This document shows, piece after piece, positions 1 through 12,949 of a stretch of 58,346 nt of DNA. The notes under the pieces are model-generated. The model ran no database searches. It was not told where the DNA came from and saw only the letters and a program-made list of their open reading frames with translations. Position 1 is the first letter of the stretch. Every line of letters starts with the position of its first letter. Position numbers and translations under genes: made by a program. Source of the stretch: an uncultured Lachnospiraceae bacterium (GTDB taxonomy: Bacteria; Bacillota; Clostridia; Lachnospirales; Lachnospiraceae); the NCBI GenBank assembly GCA_947630085.1, contig CANRGP010000002.1, forward strand, positions 1 to 58,346. The letters run 5' to 3'.

Positions 1-14
1 GGGGCCGGTATTGC

Positions 15-96
15 GGATGGGTTCCCGAGTGGCCAAAGGGGGCAGACTGTAAATCTGTTGCGACACGCTTCGGTGGTTCGAATCCACCTCCATCCA
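15..96 (+). tRNA. tRNA-Tyr (GTA anticodon)
   Basis: GGATGGG/..CCATCC acceptor pairing, class II long variable arm, anticodon in ACTGTAAATC, TTCGAATC T-loop. Confidence 0.95.
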
Positions 97-230
97 GCGG
101 CGATGCGCAGGACGTCATGAAGACGCCGGCGCATCCCTTATATTCCGAAGGGAGAACCGGCCGGTGCGCGCGGCCTCCCGGGAAGACACGCCGGCGAGTC
201 CCTCTATTTCGGACGTGACCGCGCAGGCAG

Positions 231-314
231 GCGGGTATGGTGGAATAGGCAGACACAAGAGACTTAAAATCTCTCGGGGGCGACTCCGTGCCGGTTCAAG
301 TCCGGCTACCCGCA
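231..314 (+). tRNA. tRNA-Leu (TAA anticodon)
   Basis: GCGGGTA/TACCCGC acceptor, class II variable arm, anticodon in ACTTAAAATC, GGTTCAAGTCC T arm. Confidence 0.95.
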
Positions 315-383
315 TCAAAAAGGCCCGGTAAGATCCGGGCTTTTTCTCAGCGTGCCCGACAATGCGGCGGCCCCGGCGCGGAC

Positions 384-1511
384 TCATTTGCAGCGGACGC
401 TGACTCCGTTTACTTCTACGTTATCGCTTACGGCGATCACGATACACTGACGGCCGTCGATGATCCGCGTCTCGATCAGAGACGCGGCCTCCGGCTTCAC
501 CCGGATGGTTACGTCGGGGATCTCGATATGAAAGCCGCGGGTATCGGCGATATTTGCGGCGGTGAACGAGGAGTCCTCGCCCGCGCGGGAATCGTAACAC
601 CGGTCGAATGTTTCCAGACAGCTGTCGGATACGCCGCTTTCTTCAAAGATGCTCCGCAGCTGCTCCCTGCCCAGCTCGAGCGGTTCGGGCTCGTCCTTGA
701 ATTCCTCGATCTTTTCGTTCAGCGTCTCATGGATGCTTCGGATCATGCTGTAGTCGCAGTCGTCTCCCAGGGAATCGGAGATCAGAGCCCGGAACGTTTC
801 CTTCTGCACATTGGCGGGAAGGGGGACACGGCTGCACCCGAACATCCCGCGGATGAAATCCTCCTGCAGATCCGCCGCGTTTTTGGTGTAGTAGGCCATG
901 GAATGAATATCGGTAAAGCGATCGTTGAAGGCGGGAAAAAGGAAGCCGTTCATGGGAGGCTCCACGATCCAGTCCTGGGCGTGGTTTTCGATGCGGTTGG
1001 TTTCCGCGTTGTATCCCAGTCCGGGCTTGCTGAGATGGACGGGACAGATGCTGCACAGGATATACTCGTAAACATTGTCGGAGGCGTCAAACATCCTCGT
1101 TCCGTCGGAGGCTTTTCCCGGTACGTCGTAGGCCGCGTGGATCAGGATGATATAGTAATTTTCGGGAAATGAAAAGGATTCGATGATCCGGTCGTAAAAT
1201 CGGTTTACCAGCTCGTCGTCCCGGAGTCTGCTGTCGCGCAGCTTCAGGAGAAACTCCTGGCAGCCGCCCTCCTTTTCCTCGTTCAGCGGAAATTCCAGAT
1301 TCAGGAGATTCTTCCCGATCGCCCCGGACAGGGTCTTTTTAAAGATCGCCAGATATTTGAAGGAATCTTCCTCCGGCAGGGACAAAAACGCCTCCTTCAT
1401 GGTGGTCTTAATGTTTTTTTCCGCATCCACATAGCAGCCGCAGAGACGGGTGACGGTGCAGCGCTCAGGCGTGTACTGCCTGCGGATCTCGGCAAATTCT
1501 TTTCTGTTCAT
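384..1511 (-). CDS. DUF4317 family protein
   Basis: 375 aa ORF; N-terminus MNRKEFAEIRRQYTPERCTVTRLCGCYVDAEKNI typical of the Firmicutes DUF4317 family. Confidence 0.85.
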   Translation of the reverse strand: MNRKEFAEIRRQYTPERCTVTRLCGCYVDAEKNIKTTMKEAFLSLPEEDSFKYLAIFKKTLSGAIGKNLLNLEFPLNEEKEGGCQEFLLKLRDSRLRDDELVNRFYDRIIESFSFPENYYIILIHAAYDVPGKASDGTRMFDASDNVYEYILCSICPVHLSKPGLGYNAETNRIENHAQDWIVEPPMNGFLFPAFNDRFTDIHSMAYYTKNAADLQEDFIRGMFGCSRVPLPANVQKETFRALISDSLGDDCDYSMIRSIHETLNEKIEEFKDEPEPLELGREQLRSIFEESGVSDSCLETFDRCYDSRAGEDSSFTAANIADTRGFHIEIPDVTIRVKPEAASLIETRIIDGRQCIVIAVSDNVEVNGVSVRCK

Positions 1512-1749
1512 ATTATGTACCTCGCTTGTTCTTTGTCAGGTCAAGTATAGCACAGAGGGCGGATTCAGGCAAACATTTCCGCGCGGCCAAAGCGAGAAGT
1601 CTTCCGCCCGGCGTTCCCCGGCGGGGAGAACGTGCCCGGCGGGGGGCCTGCGCTGGCGAAGCGAAAAAACAAAATTTACTACTTGCGTTCCCCCGCAAGG
1701 TGTGATATAATAAAATCCGTCATTAAGAGACGTTATAGATATTTCTGAT

Positions 1750-1822
1750 GCGACAGTAGTACAGTTGGTGGTATGCCACCTTGCCAAGGTGGAGGTCGCG
1801 GGTTCGAGTCCCGTCTGTCGCT
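1750..1822 (+). tRNA. tRNA-Gly (GCC anticodon)
   Basis: GCGACAG/CTGTCGC acceptor, CTTGCCAAG anticodon stem-loop, GGTTCGAGTCC T arm. Confidence 0.95.
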
Positions 1823-2120
1823 CTCGAGAGCGGAAGCCCTTTTCGAAGGCTTCCGTTTTTGTTGTACAGAAAATCCGCTTTATACGCTTTACAAAAGATG
1901 CTTCGGGAAGTCCCGTTCCGCTTTGCCGGAGACAGCCGCGCGGCACAATTTTTTCACGAAACTTTTATGAGTTATAGACAAATCGGCAAATATTGGTTAT
2001 AATGGTGAATAGTTGGGCCCTTGGCCCGACTGTCCGCTGTGCGGCGAAGGCCGCTGCTTCCGGGCGGCGGGTGCGCAAACAGGTCCGGTCCTTTGGATTT
2101 CCGGACGATGAGGATAGGAT

Positions 2121-2459
2121 ATGCGGTATAATAAATCGGTGTTTCGCAGTCTTGCCATGGTGACCCAGCTTGGGCTGTGCGTACTGACGCCTACGGTCCT
2201 GGGGGTCCTGGCGGGCAGCTATATAGATTCCCGCTTCGGGACGAAGACGCTTCTGGTCTTTCTGATCCTGGGGGTGCTGGGCGGAGCCCGGGGAGCGTAC
2301 GTGATGGCGAAGAGCCTGATCGAACGCGAAGCCAGGGAGGAACGGAAGGAGAAGGAGCGGCTCATGGAGCGCGCTGCCGGCCAAACGGAGGCATCCGCGG
2401 ACAGGCCCAAGACGCCCAGCCGGATCGTACCGCCGGCGGACAGGGAGGATCGCTCATGA
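2121..2459 (+). CDS. atpZ: AtpZ/AtpI-family F-ATPase accessory protein
   Basis: 112 aa, two predicted TM segments, first gene of atp operon. Confidence 0.7.
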   Translation: MRYNKSVFRSLAMVTQLGLCVLTPTVLGVLAGSYIDSRFGTKTLLVFLILGVLGGARGAYVMAKSLIEREAREERKEKERLMERAAGQTEASADRPKTPSRIVPPADREDRS

Positions 2460-2938
2460 CGAAAGAGACCAGACGCCTGGTGGCGGAAATGTCTGTGGGG
2501 ATGTCCCTGTATGTCCTGGCCCTGGCGCTCCTTGCCGTGATATTCCGGAGCATTCTGGCGGCCGCGGGGTTTTCCCTGTACCCCGTCCTGCTGGGACTGG
2601 CAGCCGGACTGGCCGCTTCCGTGATCATGCTCGTCCATATGTCCCTGGTGGCGGAGAAGGCCCTGGACAGCAGGGACGAAGCATACGCGAACAGGATAAC
2701 CGTGATCCATTCCGTGGTGCGCAAGGTGGTGCTTGTTGCGATCCTTTTTTTGCTGGGGGCGAGCCGGAAGGTCGATATTGTTGCGATGGCTCTGGCGCTC
2801 TTCGGGCTGAAGGCGGGTGCTTTTCTGCAGCCCGCCGTGCATCGGGTCTTTGCGCGTTTCCGAAGAAACGCGAAAGAATATACAATTTCTCAGGAAAGGA
2901 GAGAAGCGTATGAGGATGATGGGGCTTCCGATGATTGA
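2456..2938 (+). CDS. atpI: ATP synthase subunit I-like protein
   Basis: MTKETRRLVAEMSVGMSLYVLALALL..., hydrophobic, between atpZ and atpB; ATG overlaps upstream stop. Confidence 0.7.
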   Translation: MTKETRRLVAEMSVGMSLYVLALALLAVIFRSILAAAGFSLYPVLLGLAAGLAASVIMLVHMSLVAEKALDSRDEAYANRITVIHSVVRKVVLVAILFLLGASRKVDIVAMALALFGLKAGAFLQPAVHRVFARFRRNAKEYTISQERREAYEDDGASDD

Positions 2939-3629
2939 AAGTGAACCGGATTTTATGATTCACGGCGTATTGAAGTACCATGCGTTCGGGCAGGAGCTGT
3001 GGATATCGGATACCACGGTGGGCGCCTGGATCGTCACGGCGGCCTTGCTCGTATTCGCCTGCTTTGTGCGGAAGAAGCTGAAAAACGTCAGTGAAAGCGA
3101 TACGCCGGGACTGTTCCAGAGCGGTCTGGAGATCGCGATGGAAGCGCTCGAAAACATGACGCAGGGGATCATGGGCGCGAACAGCAGGCGATTTATCAAT
3201 TACATCGGGACGATCTTTTTGTTCATCCTGCTCTGTAATGTGAGCGGCCTGTTCGGTCTCCGGGCGCCTACCGCAGACTTCGGCGTCACGTTCCTTCTGG
3301 GACTGTTTACGTTTTTCATCGTGAATTACCAGGGGATCAAGAACCGGGGGTTCGGACACATTACGAGCCTGTTCAAGCCGATCCCGATTCTGTTTCCGAT
3401 CAATCTGATCGGCGAGATCGCCAACCCGATTTCCATCTCGCTGCGTCTGTTTGCCAATCTGCTTTCGGGCGTGATCATTATCGGGCTGTGGTACGGAATG
3501 ATGCCGTGGTTCGCCAAGATTGCGATCCCTGCGGCGCTGCACGTTTACTGCGACCTGTTTTCCGGCGCGATACAGACATATGTATTCTGTATGCTGACAA
3601 TGGTTTACATTAACGATAAAATGGAGTAA
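2910..3629 (+). CDS. atpB: F0F1 ATP synthase subunit a
   Basis: FLLGLFTFFIVNYQGIKNRG..ISLSLRLFANLLSGVIIIG signature; start could also be ATG at 2931. Confidence 0.93.
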   Translation: MRMMGLPMIESEPDFMIHGVLKYHAFGQELWISDTTVGAWIVTAALLVFACFVRKKLKNVSESDTPGLFQSGLEIAMEALENMTQGIMGANSRRFINYIGTIFLFILLCNVSGLFGLRAPTADFGVTFLLGLFTFFIVNYQGIKNRGFGHITSLFKPIPILFPINLIGEIANPISISLRLFANLLSGVIIIGLWYGMMPWFAKIAIPAALHVYCDLFSGAIQTYVFCMLTMVYINDKME

Positions 3630-3715
3630 GGCTCGTCTTTGCCGGGCGCCGTTCCAATGCGGCCGCGCCCGCGGCGAAGTTCGGGTTTCCCGTGCCAATG
3701 AATGGGAGAAAATAA

Positions 3716-3988
<273 letters not shown>

Positions 3989-4035
3989 TTTATCGGCAGG
4001 AAGCGCGGCAGGAACAGGAAGGAGGCTAAGGTATA

Positions 4036-4551
4036 TTGGACAGGCTAATCGGTTTTGATCCGCAGTTGCTTTCCGAACTATTCTTTACGGCGATCAATAT
4101 TTTTATCCTCTTCTTCGGCCTGTCATATCTGCTGTTTGATCCGGTACGCACCATTCTGGAGAAACGGCGGGAAAAGATTGCCGGAGAACTGAAGAGCGCG
4201 GCGGACGATAAGGAAGCGGCCGCGGCGCTGAAGGATCAGTATGAAGCCAAACTGAAGGATGTCGAGAAGGAGGCGGACGCGATCCTTGAGGAGGCCCGGA
4301 AGAAAGGAAAGGCCAGAGAGGCAGAGATCATAGGGGAAGCCAGGGAAGAGGCCGCGCGGATCATCGCGCGCGGCAGACGAGAGGTGGAGCTGGAGCGCAA
4401 GAAAGCGCTTGACGATATGAAGCAGGAGATCATTTCCATTGCGTCCCTGATGGCGGGGAAGGTGGTCGCGGCATCCATCGACACCCAGGTGCAGGATTCC
4501 CTGATCGAAGAAACTCTGAAAGAGATAGGTGAGGGAACATGGCAAAGCTAG
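4036..4551 (+). CDS. atpF: F0F1 ATP synthase subunit b (TTG start)
   Basis: N-terminal TM then long charged coiled coil; operon position. Confidence 0.92.
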   Translation: MDRLIGFDPQLLSELFFTAINIFILFFGLSYLLFDPVRTILEKRREKIAGELKSAADDKEAAAALKDQYEAKLKDVEKEADAILEEARKKGKAREAEIIGEAREEAARIIARGRREVELERKKALDDMKQEIISIASLMAGKVVAASIDTQVQDSLIEETLKEIGEGTWQS

Positions 4552-5087
4552 TATCGAAGGTGTACGGCGACGCGCTTTTTGAGGCGGCCGAGGAGAAGGG
4601 GCAGACGGACGAGGTCTATGAGGAGGCCCAGGCTCTTTCCGGGATCCTGTCGGAAAACGGAGAGCTGATCCGGCTTTTGGATCACCCGCAGATCGCCGGG
4701 GAGGAAAAGCTGCGGATCGTGGAGAATGTGTTTTCAGGCCGCGTCTCGGATATTATGCTGGGATTTCTCGCGGCAGCTGTAGAAAAGGGCAGGCAGAATG
4801 ACATTCCCGCCGTGTTCGCGTACTTTTCCGCCAGGGTGAAGGAACAGAAGGGGATCGGAACGGCGCAGGTGACCACCGCCGTGGCGCTGAGCGACGACCA
4901 GAAGGCCCAGGTGGAGAAGCGCCTTTTGGATACTACGCCATATGTAAAATTTGAGATGCAGTATTGTGTGGATCCTTCGCTGATCGGGGGGATGGTCATC
5001 CGCATCGGCGACAGGGTCGTAGACAGCAGCATCAAAAGCAGGCTGAAGGACCTGAAAAAACAGCTTCTGGACGTGCAGCTTGCGTGA
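4539..5087 (+). CDS. atpH: F0F1 ATP synthase subunit delta
   Basis: OSCP/delta-type protein; ..DPSLIGGMVIRIGDRVVDSSIKSRLKDLKKQL. Confidence 0.93.
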   Translation: MAKLVSKVYGDALFEAAEEKGQTDEVYEEAQALSGILSENGELIRLLDHPQIAGEEKLRIVENVFSGRVSDIMLGFLAAAVEKGRQNDIPAVFAYFSARVKEQKGIGTAQVTTAVALSDDQKAQVEKRLLDTTPYVKFEMQYCVDPSLIGGMVIRIGDRVVDSSIKSRLKDLKKQLLDVQLA

Positions 5088-6638
<1,551 letters not shown>

Positions 6639-6657
6639 AGAAAGCAGGTGATCGTTC

Positions 6658-7512
6658 ATGGCGACAATGAGAGATATCAAGCGCCGTCGCGACAGCATCC
6701 AGAGCACGGAGCAGATCACCAAGGCCATGAAGCTGGTGGCTACCGTCAAGCTTCAGAAATCCCGGGTGCGGGCGGAACAGTCCAAGCCGTATTTCAACCT
6801 GATGTACGAGACGATCCGCTCCATCATGCAGGGTTCGTCCAATATCAGGCACAGGTATCTGAAGGCCGGGGACTCGCCCCGGAAGGCGGTCATCGTGATC
6901 TCGTCGAACCGCGGGCTGGCCGGGGGATATAACAGCGGCATCGTCAAGCTGGTGAGCTCCAGCCTGCCGTCCGAGCTGACCGACGTATACGCCGTCGGGC
7001 GGAAGGGACGCGACAGCCTAGCCCGGAAGGGATACGCCGTCCGGGGAGACTATTCCGAAGTGATGAACGGGCCCCTGTATCAGGACGCAGCCGATTTGAC
7101 GGAGCTGCTTCTGGGCGAGTTCGCGAAGGGACAGATCGGCGAGATCTATCTGGCGTACACGGCCTTCAAGAATACGGTGGTCCATAACCCTACGCTTGTC
7201 AGGCTTCTTCCCGTGGAGATGGAAGCGGGCGAATCCGAGACAAAGGACAGGGCGATCATGAATTATGAGCCGGACGACGAGACGGTCCTGGACGCGATAA
7301 TCCCCAAATATATGAGCAGCCTGATCTACGGCGCGCTCCTGGAATCGGCGGCGAGCGAAAACGGGGCAAGGATGACGGCAATGGATTCCGCGACCAACAA
7401 CGCGGAGGAGATGATAGCCGACCTGAGCCTTCAGTATAACCGTGCAAGGCAGGGCGCGATCACGCAGGAGCTGACGGAGATCGTTGCCGGAGCCAATGCG
7501 ATTGGCGGATGA
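6658..7512 (+). CDS. atpG: F0F1 ATP synthase subunit gamma
   Basis: RDIKRRRDSIQSTEQITKAMKLVATVKL; C-terminal YNRARQGAITQELTEIVAGANAI. Confidence 0.97.
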   Translation: MATMRDIKRRRDSIQSTEQITKAMKLVATVKLQKSRVRAEQSKPYFNLMYETIRSIMQGSSNIRHRYLKAGDSPRKAVIVISSNRGLAGGYNSGIVKLVSSSLPSELTDVYAVGRKGRDSLARKGYAVRGDYSEVMNGPLYQDAADLTELLLGEFAKGQIGEIYLAYTAFKNTVVHNPTLVRLLPVEMEAGESETKDRAIMNYEPDDETVLDAIIPKYMSSLIYGALLESAASENGARMTAMDSATNNAEEMIADLSLQYNRARQGAITQELTEIVAGANAIGG

Positions 7513-8958
<1,446 letters not shown>

Positions 8959-9021
8959 CATTACGGTTCTGCCTGCTGACGCAGGAGATATGATTTTGGC
9001 AGAGAGACAGGAGGGCGGCGT

Positions 9022-9423
9022 ATGGCTGATATGTTCCGGCTGAAGGTCGTTACACCGGACCGCATATTTTTTGACGACGATGCCTCCATGGTGGAGCTTT
9101 CCACGACGGAGGGGGATATCGGCGTTTACAGGGAACACATTCCCATGACGGCTGTCGTGGCGCCCGGCATACTCCGGATCCACCAGGACCAGGAAGTGAA
9201 GAAGGCGACGCTGATGGCCGGATTTGTGGAGATTCTGAAGGATCGGGTCACGGTCATGGCGGAGGTTGCCGAGTGGCCGGAGGATATTGACGTGAAGCGC
9301 GCTCAGGAGGCGCAAGCCCGCGCCGAGCGCCGTCTTGCGAACCGAAGCGCGGGGATCGACATTATGCGGGCGGAGCTGGCCCTGAAAAGGGCGCTGATCC
9401 GACTGGAGGCGACAGCGAAATAA
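9022..9423 (+). CDS. atpC: F0F1 ATP synthase subunit epsilon
   Basis: 133 aa, N-terminal beta sandwich motif FRLKVVTPDRIFFDDDASMVELSTTEGDIGV. Confidence 0.95.
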   Translation: MADMFRLKVVTPDRIFFDDDASMVELSTTEGDIGVYREHIPMTAVVAPGILRIHQDQEVKKATLMAGFVEILKDRVTVMAEVAEWPEDIDVKRAQEAQARAERRLANRSAGIDIMRAELALKRALIRLEATAK

Positions 9424-9447
9424 TCAGAAAAAGCGGGGAAGACACAT

Positions 9448-10371
9448 ATGAAAGACACAACGCTGGTAATCATGGCTGCCGGGATCGGAAGCCGCTTCGG
9501 CGGAGGGATCAAGCAGCTGGAGCCGGTGGGCCCGAATGGGGAGATCATCATGGACTACTCGATCTGCGACGCGCTGGATGCGGGTTTCAATAAGGTGGTC
9601 TTTATCATCCGCAGGGAGCTGGAGAAGGACTTTCGGGAGATCATCGGCCGGCGTGTTGAGAAGGCGGTTCATGTGGAGTACGCCTACCAGGAGCTGGATG
9701 GGCTTCCGGCGGGCTTCAGCGTTCCGGCGGGACGCACAAAACCCTGGGGTACGGGCCAGGCGGTACTCAGCGCGAAGGGACTGGTAAACGAGCCGTTCCT
9801 TGTCATCAATGCGGACGACTATTACGGAAAAGAGGGCTTTGTCAGGCTCCACGACTATATGACGGACGGCATGGAAGGAACGGAAGGGATCTATGAGATG
9901 TGCATGAGCGGCTTCCTGCTGGAAAATACGCTGAGCGAGAACGGCGGAGTTACCCGGGGCGTCTGCGGCGTGGGGGCCGACGGCTATCTGAAGACAGTGA
10001 CGGAGACGTATGACATCCGGAAGACAGCGGAGGGGATCCAGGCCAGAGACGACCTGGGCAATCCGGTCACGGTCGGGGCAAAGCAGTACGTTTCGATGAA
10101 TATGTGGGGGCTTCCGGCCGCATTTATCGGCGAGCTGGAGGCAGGCTTCCCGGAGTTTCTTTCCTCGCTGAAGAAAGAAGATATCAAATCCGAATACCTG
10201 CTTCCCATGGTTATCGACGGGCTGGTCAAATCCGGAAGGGCCAGGGTAAAGGTCATAGAAACGCGGGACAAGTGGTTCGGCGTTACCTATAGGGAGGATA
10301 AACCCGCGGTCGTGGAATCCATCCGCGCGCTGATCAGGCAGGGTGCTTATCCGGAGAAATTGTTTGGATGA
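9448..10371 (+). CDS. Nucleotidyltransferase family protein
   Basis: LVIMAAGIGSRFGGGIKQLEPVGPNGEIIMDYS NTP-transferase signature. Confidence 0.88.
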   Translation: MKDTTLVIMAAGIGSRFGGGIKQLEPVGPNGEIIMDYSICDALDAGFNKVVFIIRRELEKDFREIIGRRVEKAVHVEYAYQELDGLPAGFSVPAGRTKPWGTGQAVLSAKGLVNEPFLVINADDYYGKEGFVRLHDYMTDGMEGTEGIYEMCMSGFLLENTLSENGGVTRGVCGVGADGYLKTVTETYDIRKTAEGIQARDDLGNPVTVGAKQYVSMNMWGLPAAFIGELEAGFPEFLSSLKKEDIKSEYLLPMVIDGLVKSGRARVKVIETRDKWFGVTYREDKPAVVESIRALIRQGAYPEKLFG

Positions 10372-10372
10372 T

Positions 10373-12853
10373 ATGGTTAAGAGCGTAAAAAAAGCAGCGG
10401 TGCTGGCCGGCATATTTCTGGCGGCGCTGGGCGTTTATCTGGTAATATCATGGAGTCATTCGGAAGAGGCAGAGACGGTGTATACTTCGATGGAAGCGCC
10501 GTCTCTGCCTGTCGTGTTTGCGAAAATGTACGGGACGGAGGGAAACCGCCTCGTGGGATACCGCTCCGAGATGAACCCGTCCGTTGCGAGAGATTCCCTG
10601 GTGATCCTTTCCGACGACCGGAAGCTGGATCTGGAGATCGACGAATATGGCGTGTCGCCGCTTTCCATCGGATATGAGATCCGCAGCATGGACGGGGAGA
10701 GACTGGTGGAGAGGACGGAACTTGACGAATGGACCGACGCGGACGGAGTGACCAGGGCGCAGCTGCCGATCCAGAATCTGATCGCGGCGGGAGAAGAATA
10801 TCTGCTCCATATCCGGCTCGAAACGGAGCCACACGGAGAGGTCCACTATTATACCAGGATCCTGATCCCGGACCGGGATTACGGGAAAGAGATGATGGAC
10901 CTGGCCAGAGATTTTTCCCGCAAATGCCTGGACGAGGAGGAAGCGGTTTCCCTCGTGACGTATCTGGAGACGACGGACACGGCGGACAACTCTTCGCTCG
11001 GTAACGTCACGCTGAAATCCAGTTTTTCCCAGATCACATGGGCGGGGCTTGCGATGGAGCCGGAGGGCGAGATGCAGGTCACGCTATGCGGGCTGGAGGG
11101 CATCATGGGCCAGGTACGGGTCACCTACCAGCTGGGCAGGACCGCGGAGGACGGAAGCCGGGAGCTGTACGACGTGGAGGATTATTATACCATGCGGTGG
11201 GACGAGAGACGGATCTACCTCATGGACTTTGAAAGAACCACGAACCAGGTCTTTTCCGGGATGAAGGAGGCGTTCTCGGGCCGCAGGATCCTTCTCGGCA
11301 TCGGAAATGACAATGCGGTGGAAAGACAGCAAAGCGCAAACGGACAGTACCTGGCGTTTGTATTCAACAGGGATCTGTGGATGTATGACCAGAACGGACA
11401 GAAGGCCGTAAAGATCTTTTCCTTCCGCGGCGGCGACGACAGCGGACGGAGCGAATACGCCCCCAGCCGGATCCGGATCCTCTCGGTTGACGACGAGGGG
11501 AATGTGGAATTTCTGGTATACGGATATATGAGCCGGGGAATACACGAGGGATACGAGGGGATCAGCATCTGCCATTACGACGCGGGACGCCGGGACGCGG
11601 TGCGGGAGATCTTCTTTATTCCGTCCGCGGATTCCTTCGGGGAGCTGGATCAGGATATTTTGCGCCTGTGCCATCTGGGGGAGCGGAATATGCTGTATCT
11701 GTATCTGAGCGGGGCGGTTTACGGCATTGACCTTTCCAGCGACGAATACATTGTCGCGGCCAGGGATCTGACGGAAGGGAGCTTTTCCGTCAGCGGCGAT
11801 CAGGACTTTATGGCCTGGAAGGAAGGGAGCCCTACGGCGGGAGCCGACGCGATCCAGGTGCTTGACCTGGATTCGGGGGCTAAGCAGGAGATCTACGCTA
11901 CGGCGGGAGTGGTTCTTCGGGTCCTGGGATTTGTGGACGGCGACCTTGTCTACGGGACGGCGGAGGAAAACGGAGAATGGATCCGCAACGGCCGAAAGGA
12001 AGACTTCCCCATGCGCAGACTGGACATTGTGGACGCGGCGACCCTTGAATCCCAGTCGGAATACGAACCCGACGGACTTTATATAGCGAATGTGCGGGTG
12101 GAGGACGCCAGGATCCATATGGACCGGCTGGTCAGGACGGGCGGCCATACCTATGAGTCGGAGGATACGGATACGATCGTCTGCAACAGCGTGTCGGAGG
12201 AGCCCTACATGGAGGGGATCGGCTGGTACGCCTCCGAGGTACAGAGAAAGGTCTATTTTATACAGCTTGACAAGGATGCCGATCCCGCGGACGTGCGGGT
12301 GACGGCGGCGCAGCGGATCAGCTTCAGCCAGTCCGGGGAGCTGCGCCCGGATACGGGCTCCGGACAGACGCAGATGGTATTTTACGCCTACTCGCGGGGC
12401 AGACTGAACGGAATCTACACGGAGTTCGACGAGGCGGTCGGCGCGGTTTACGACACCATGGGCATGGTGACGGATTCGCACCAGAGGATCCTGTGGGCCC
12501 GCGTGGACAGGGCCAACCTGAGAGGGCTTACGGATCCGCAGGCGCTTGCTTACGAGATCACGCGCCATTTTGACACATCCGGAGAGAATATGGAGACGGC
12601 CGACGGCATGGTGATACTGAACGCCCGGGGGCTGACGCTCCGCCAGACGCTTTACTTTATCGGAAAGGGCTATCCGGTGATCGCCTATACGGGAAACGAC
12701 AAATATGTTCTTCTGTGCGGGTACGATCAGTACAATGTGACGATCCTCGATCCGGAGACGGGGGAGCGGAGCCGTATGGGGCTGGGAGATGCCACGGAAT
12801 ATTTTGAAAATCTCCACAACGATTTTGTCTGCGCGGTCCGGATAGACGGCTGA
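10373..12853 (+). CDS. Large membrane-anchored protein of unknown function with C-terminal C39-like region
   Basis: N-terminal TM (AAVLAGIFLAALGVYLVIS), ~820 aa; C-term GYPVIAYTGNDKYVLLCGYDQYNVTILDPETGE resembles C39_2 peptidase fold. Confidence 0.75.
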   Translation: MVKSVKKAAVLAGIFLAALGVYLVISWSHSEEAETVYTSMEAPSLPVVFAKMYGTEGNRLVGYRSEMNPSVARDSLVILSDDRKLDLEIDEYGVSPLSIGYEIRSMDGERLVERTELDEWTDADGVTRAQLPIQNLIAAGEEYLLHIRLETEPHGEVHYYTRILIPDRDYGKEMMDLARDFSRKCLDEEEAVSLVTYLETTDTADNSSLGNVTLKSSFSQITWAGLAMEPEGEMQVTLCGLEGIMGQVRVTYQLGRTAEDGSRELYDVEDYYTMRWDERRIYLMDFERTTNQVFSGMKEAFSGRRILLGIGNDNAVERQQSANGQYLAFVFNRDLWMYDQNGQKAVKIFSFRGGDDSGRSEYAPSRIRILSVDDEGNVEFLVYGYMSRGIHEGYEGISICHYDAGRRDAVREIFFIPSADSFGELDQDILRLCHLGERNMLYLYLSGAVYGIDLSSDEYIVAARDLTEGSFSVSGDQDFMAWKEGSPTAGADAIQVLDLDSGAKQEIYATAGVVLRVLGFVDGDLVYGTAEENGEWIRNGRKEDFPMRRLDIVDAATLESQSEYEPDGLYIANVRVEDARIHMDRLVRTGGHTYESEDTDTIVCNSVSEEPYMEGIGWYASEVQRKVYFIQLDKDADPADVRVTAAQRISFSQSGELRPDTGSGQTQMVFYAYSRGRLNGIYTEFDEAVGAVYDTMGMVTDSHQRILWARVDRANLRGLTDPQALAYEITRHFDTSGENMETADGMVILNARGLTLRQTLYFIGKGYPVIAYTGNDKYVLLCGYDQYNVTILDPETGERSRMGLGDATEYFENLHNDFVCAVRIDG

Positions 12854-12886
12854 ACCCGGGGTTGTTAAAGGTTTGGTAAAAATTTC

Positions 12887-12915
12887 TTTACAAAAAAGAC
12901 ATATTTTGCTATACT
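12887..12915 (+). promoter_or_regulatory. Sigma-A type promoter upstream of murA
   Basis: TTTACA-N17-TATACT. Confidence 0.65.
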
Positions 12916-12949
12916 CACCATAGGAGATCATCGCCAAAGAGGTGCAGAT

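Noticed and set aside
288-1172. 294-aa plus-strand ORF opposite DUF4317
   Set aside because: Starts inside tRNA-Leu and is antisense to a conserved gene; no recognisable domain
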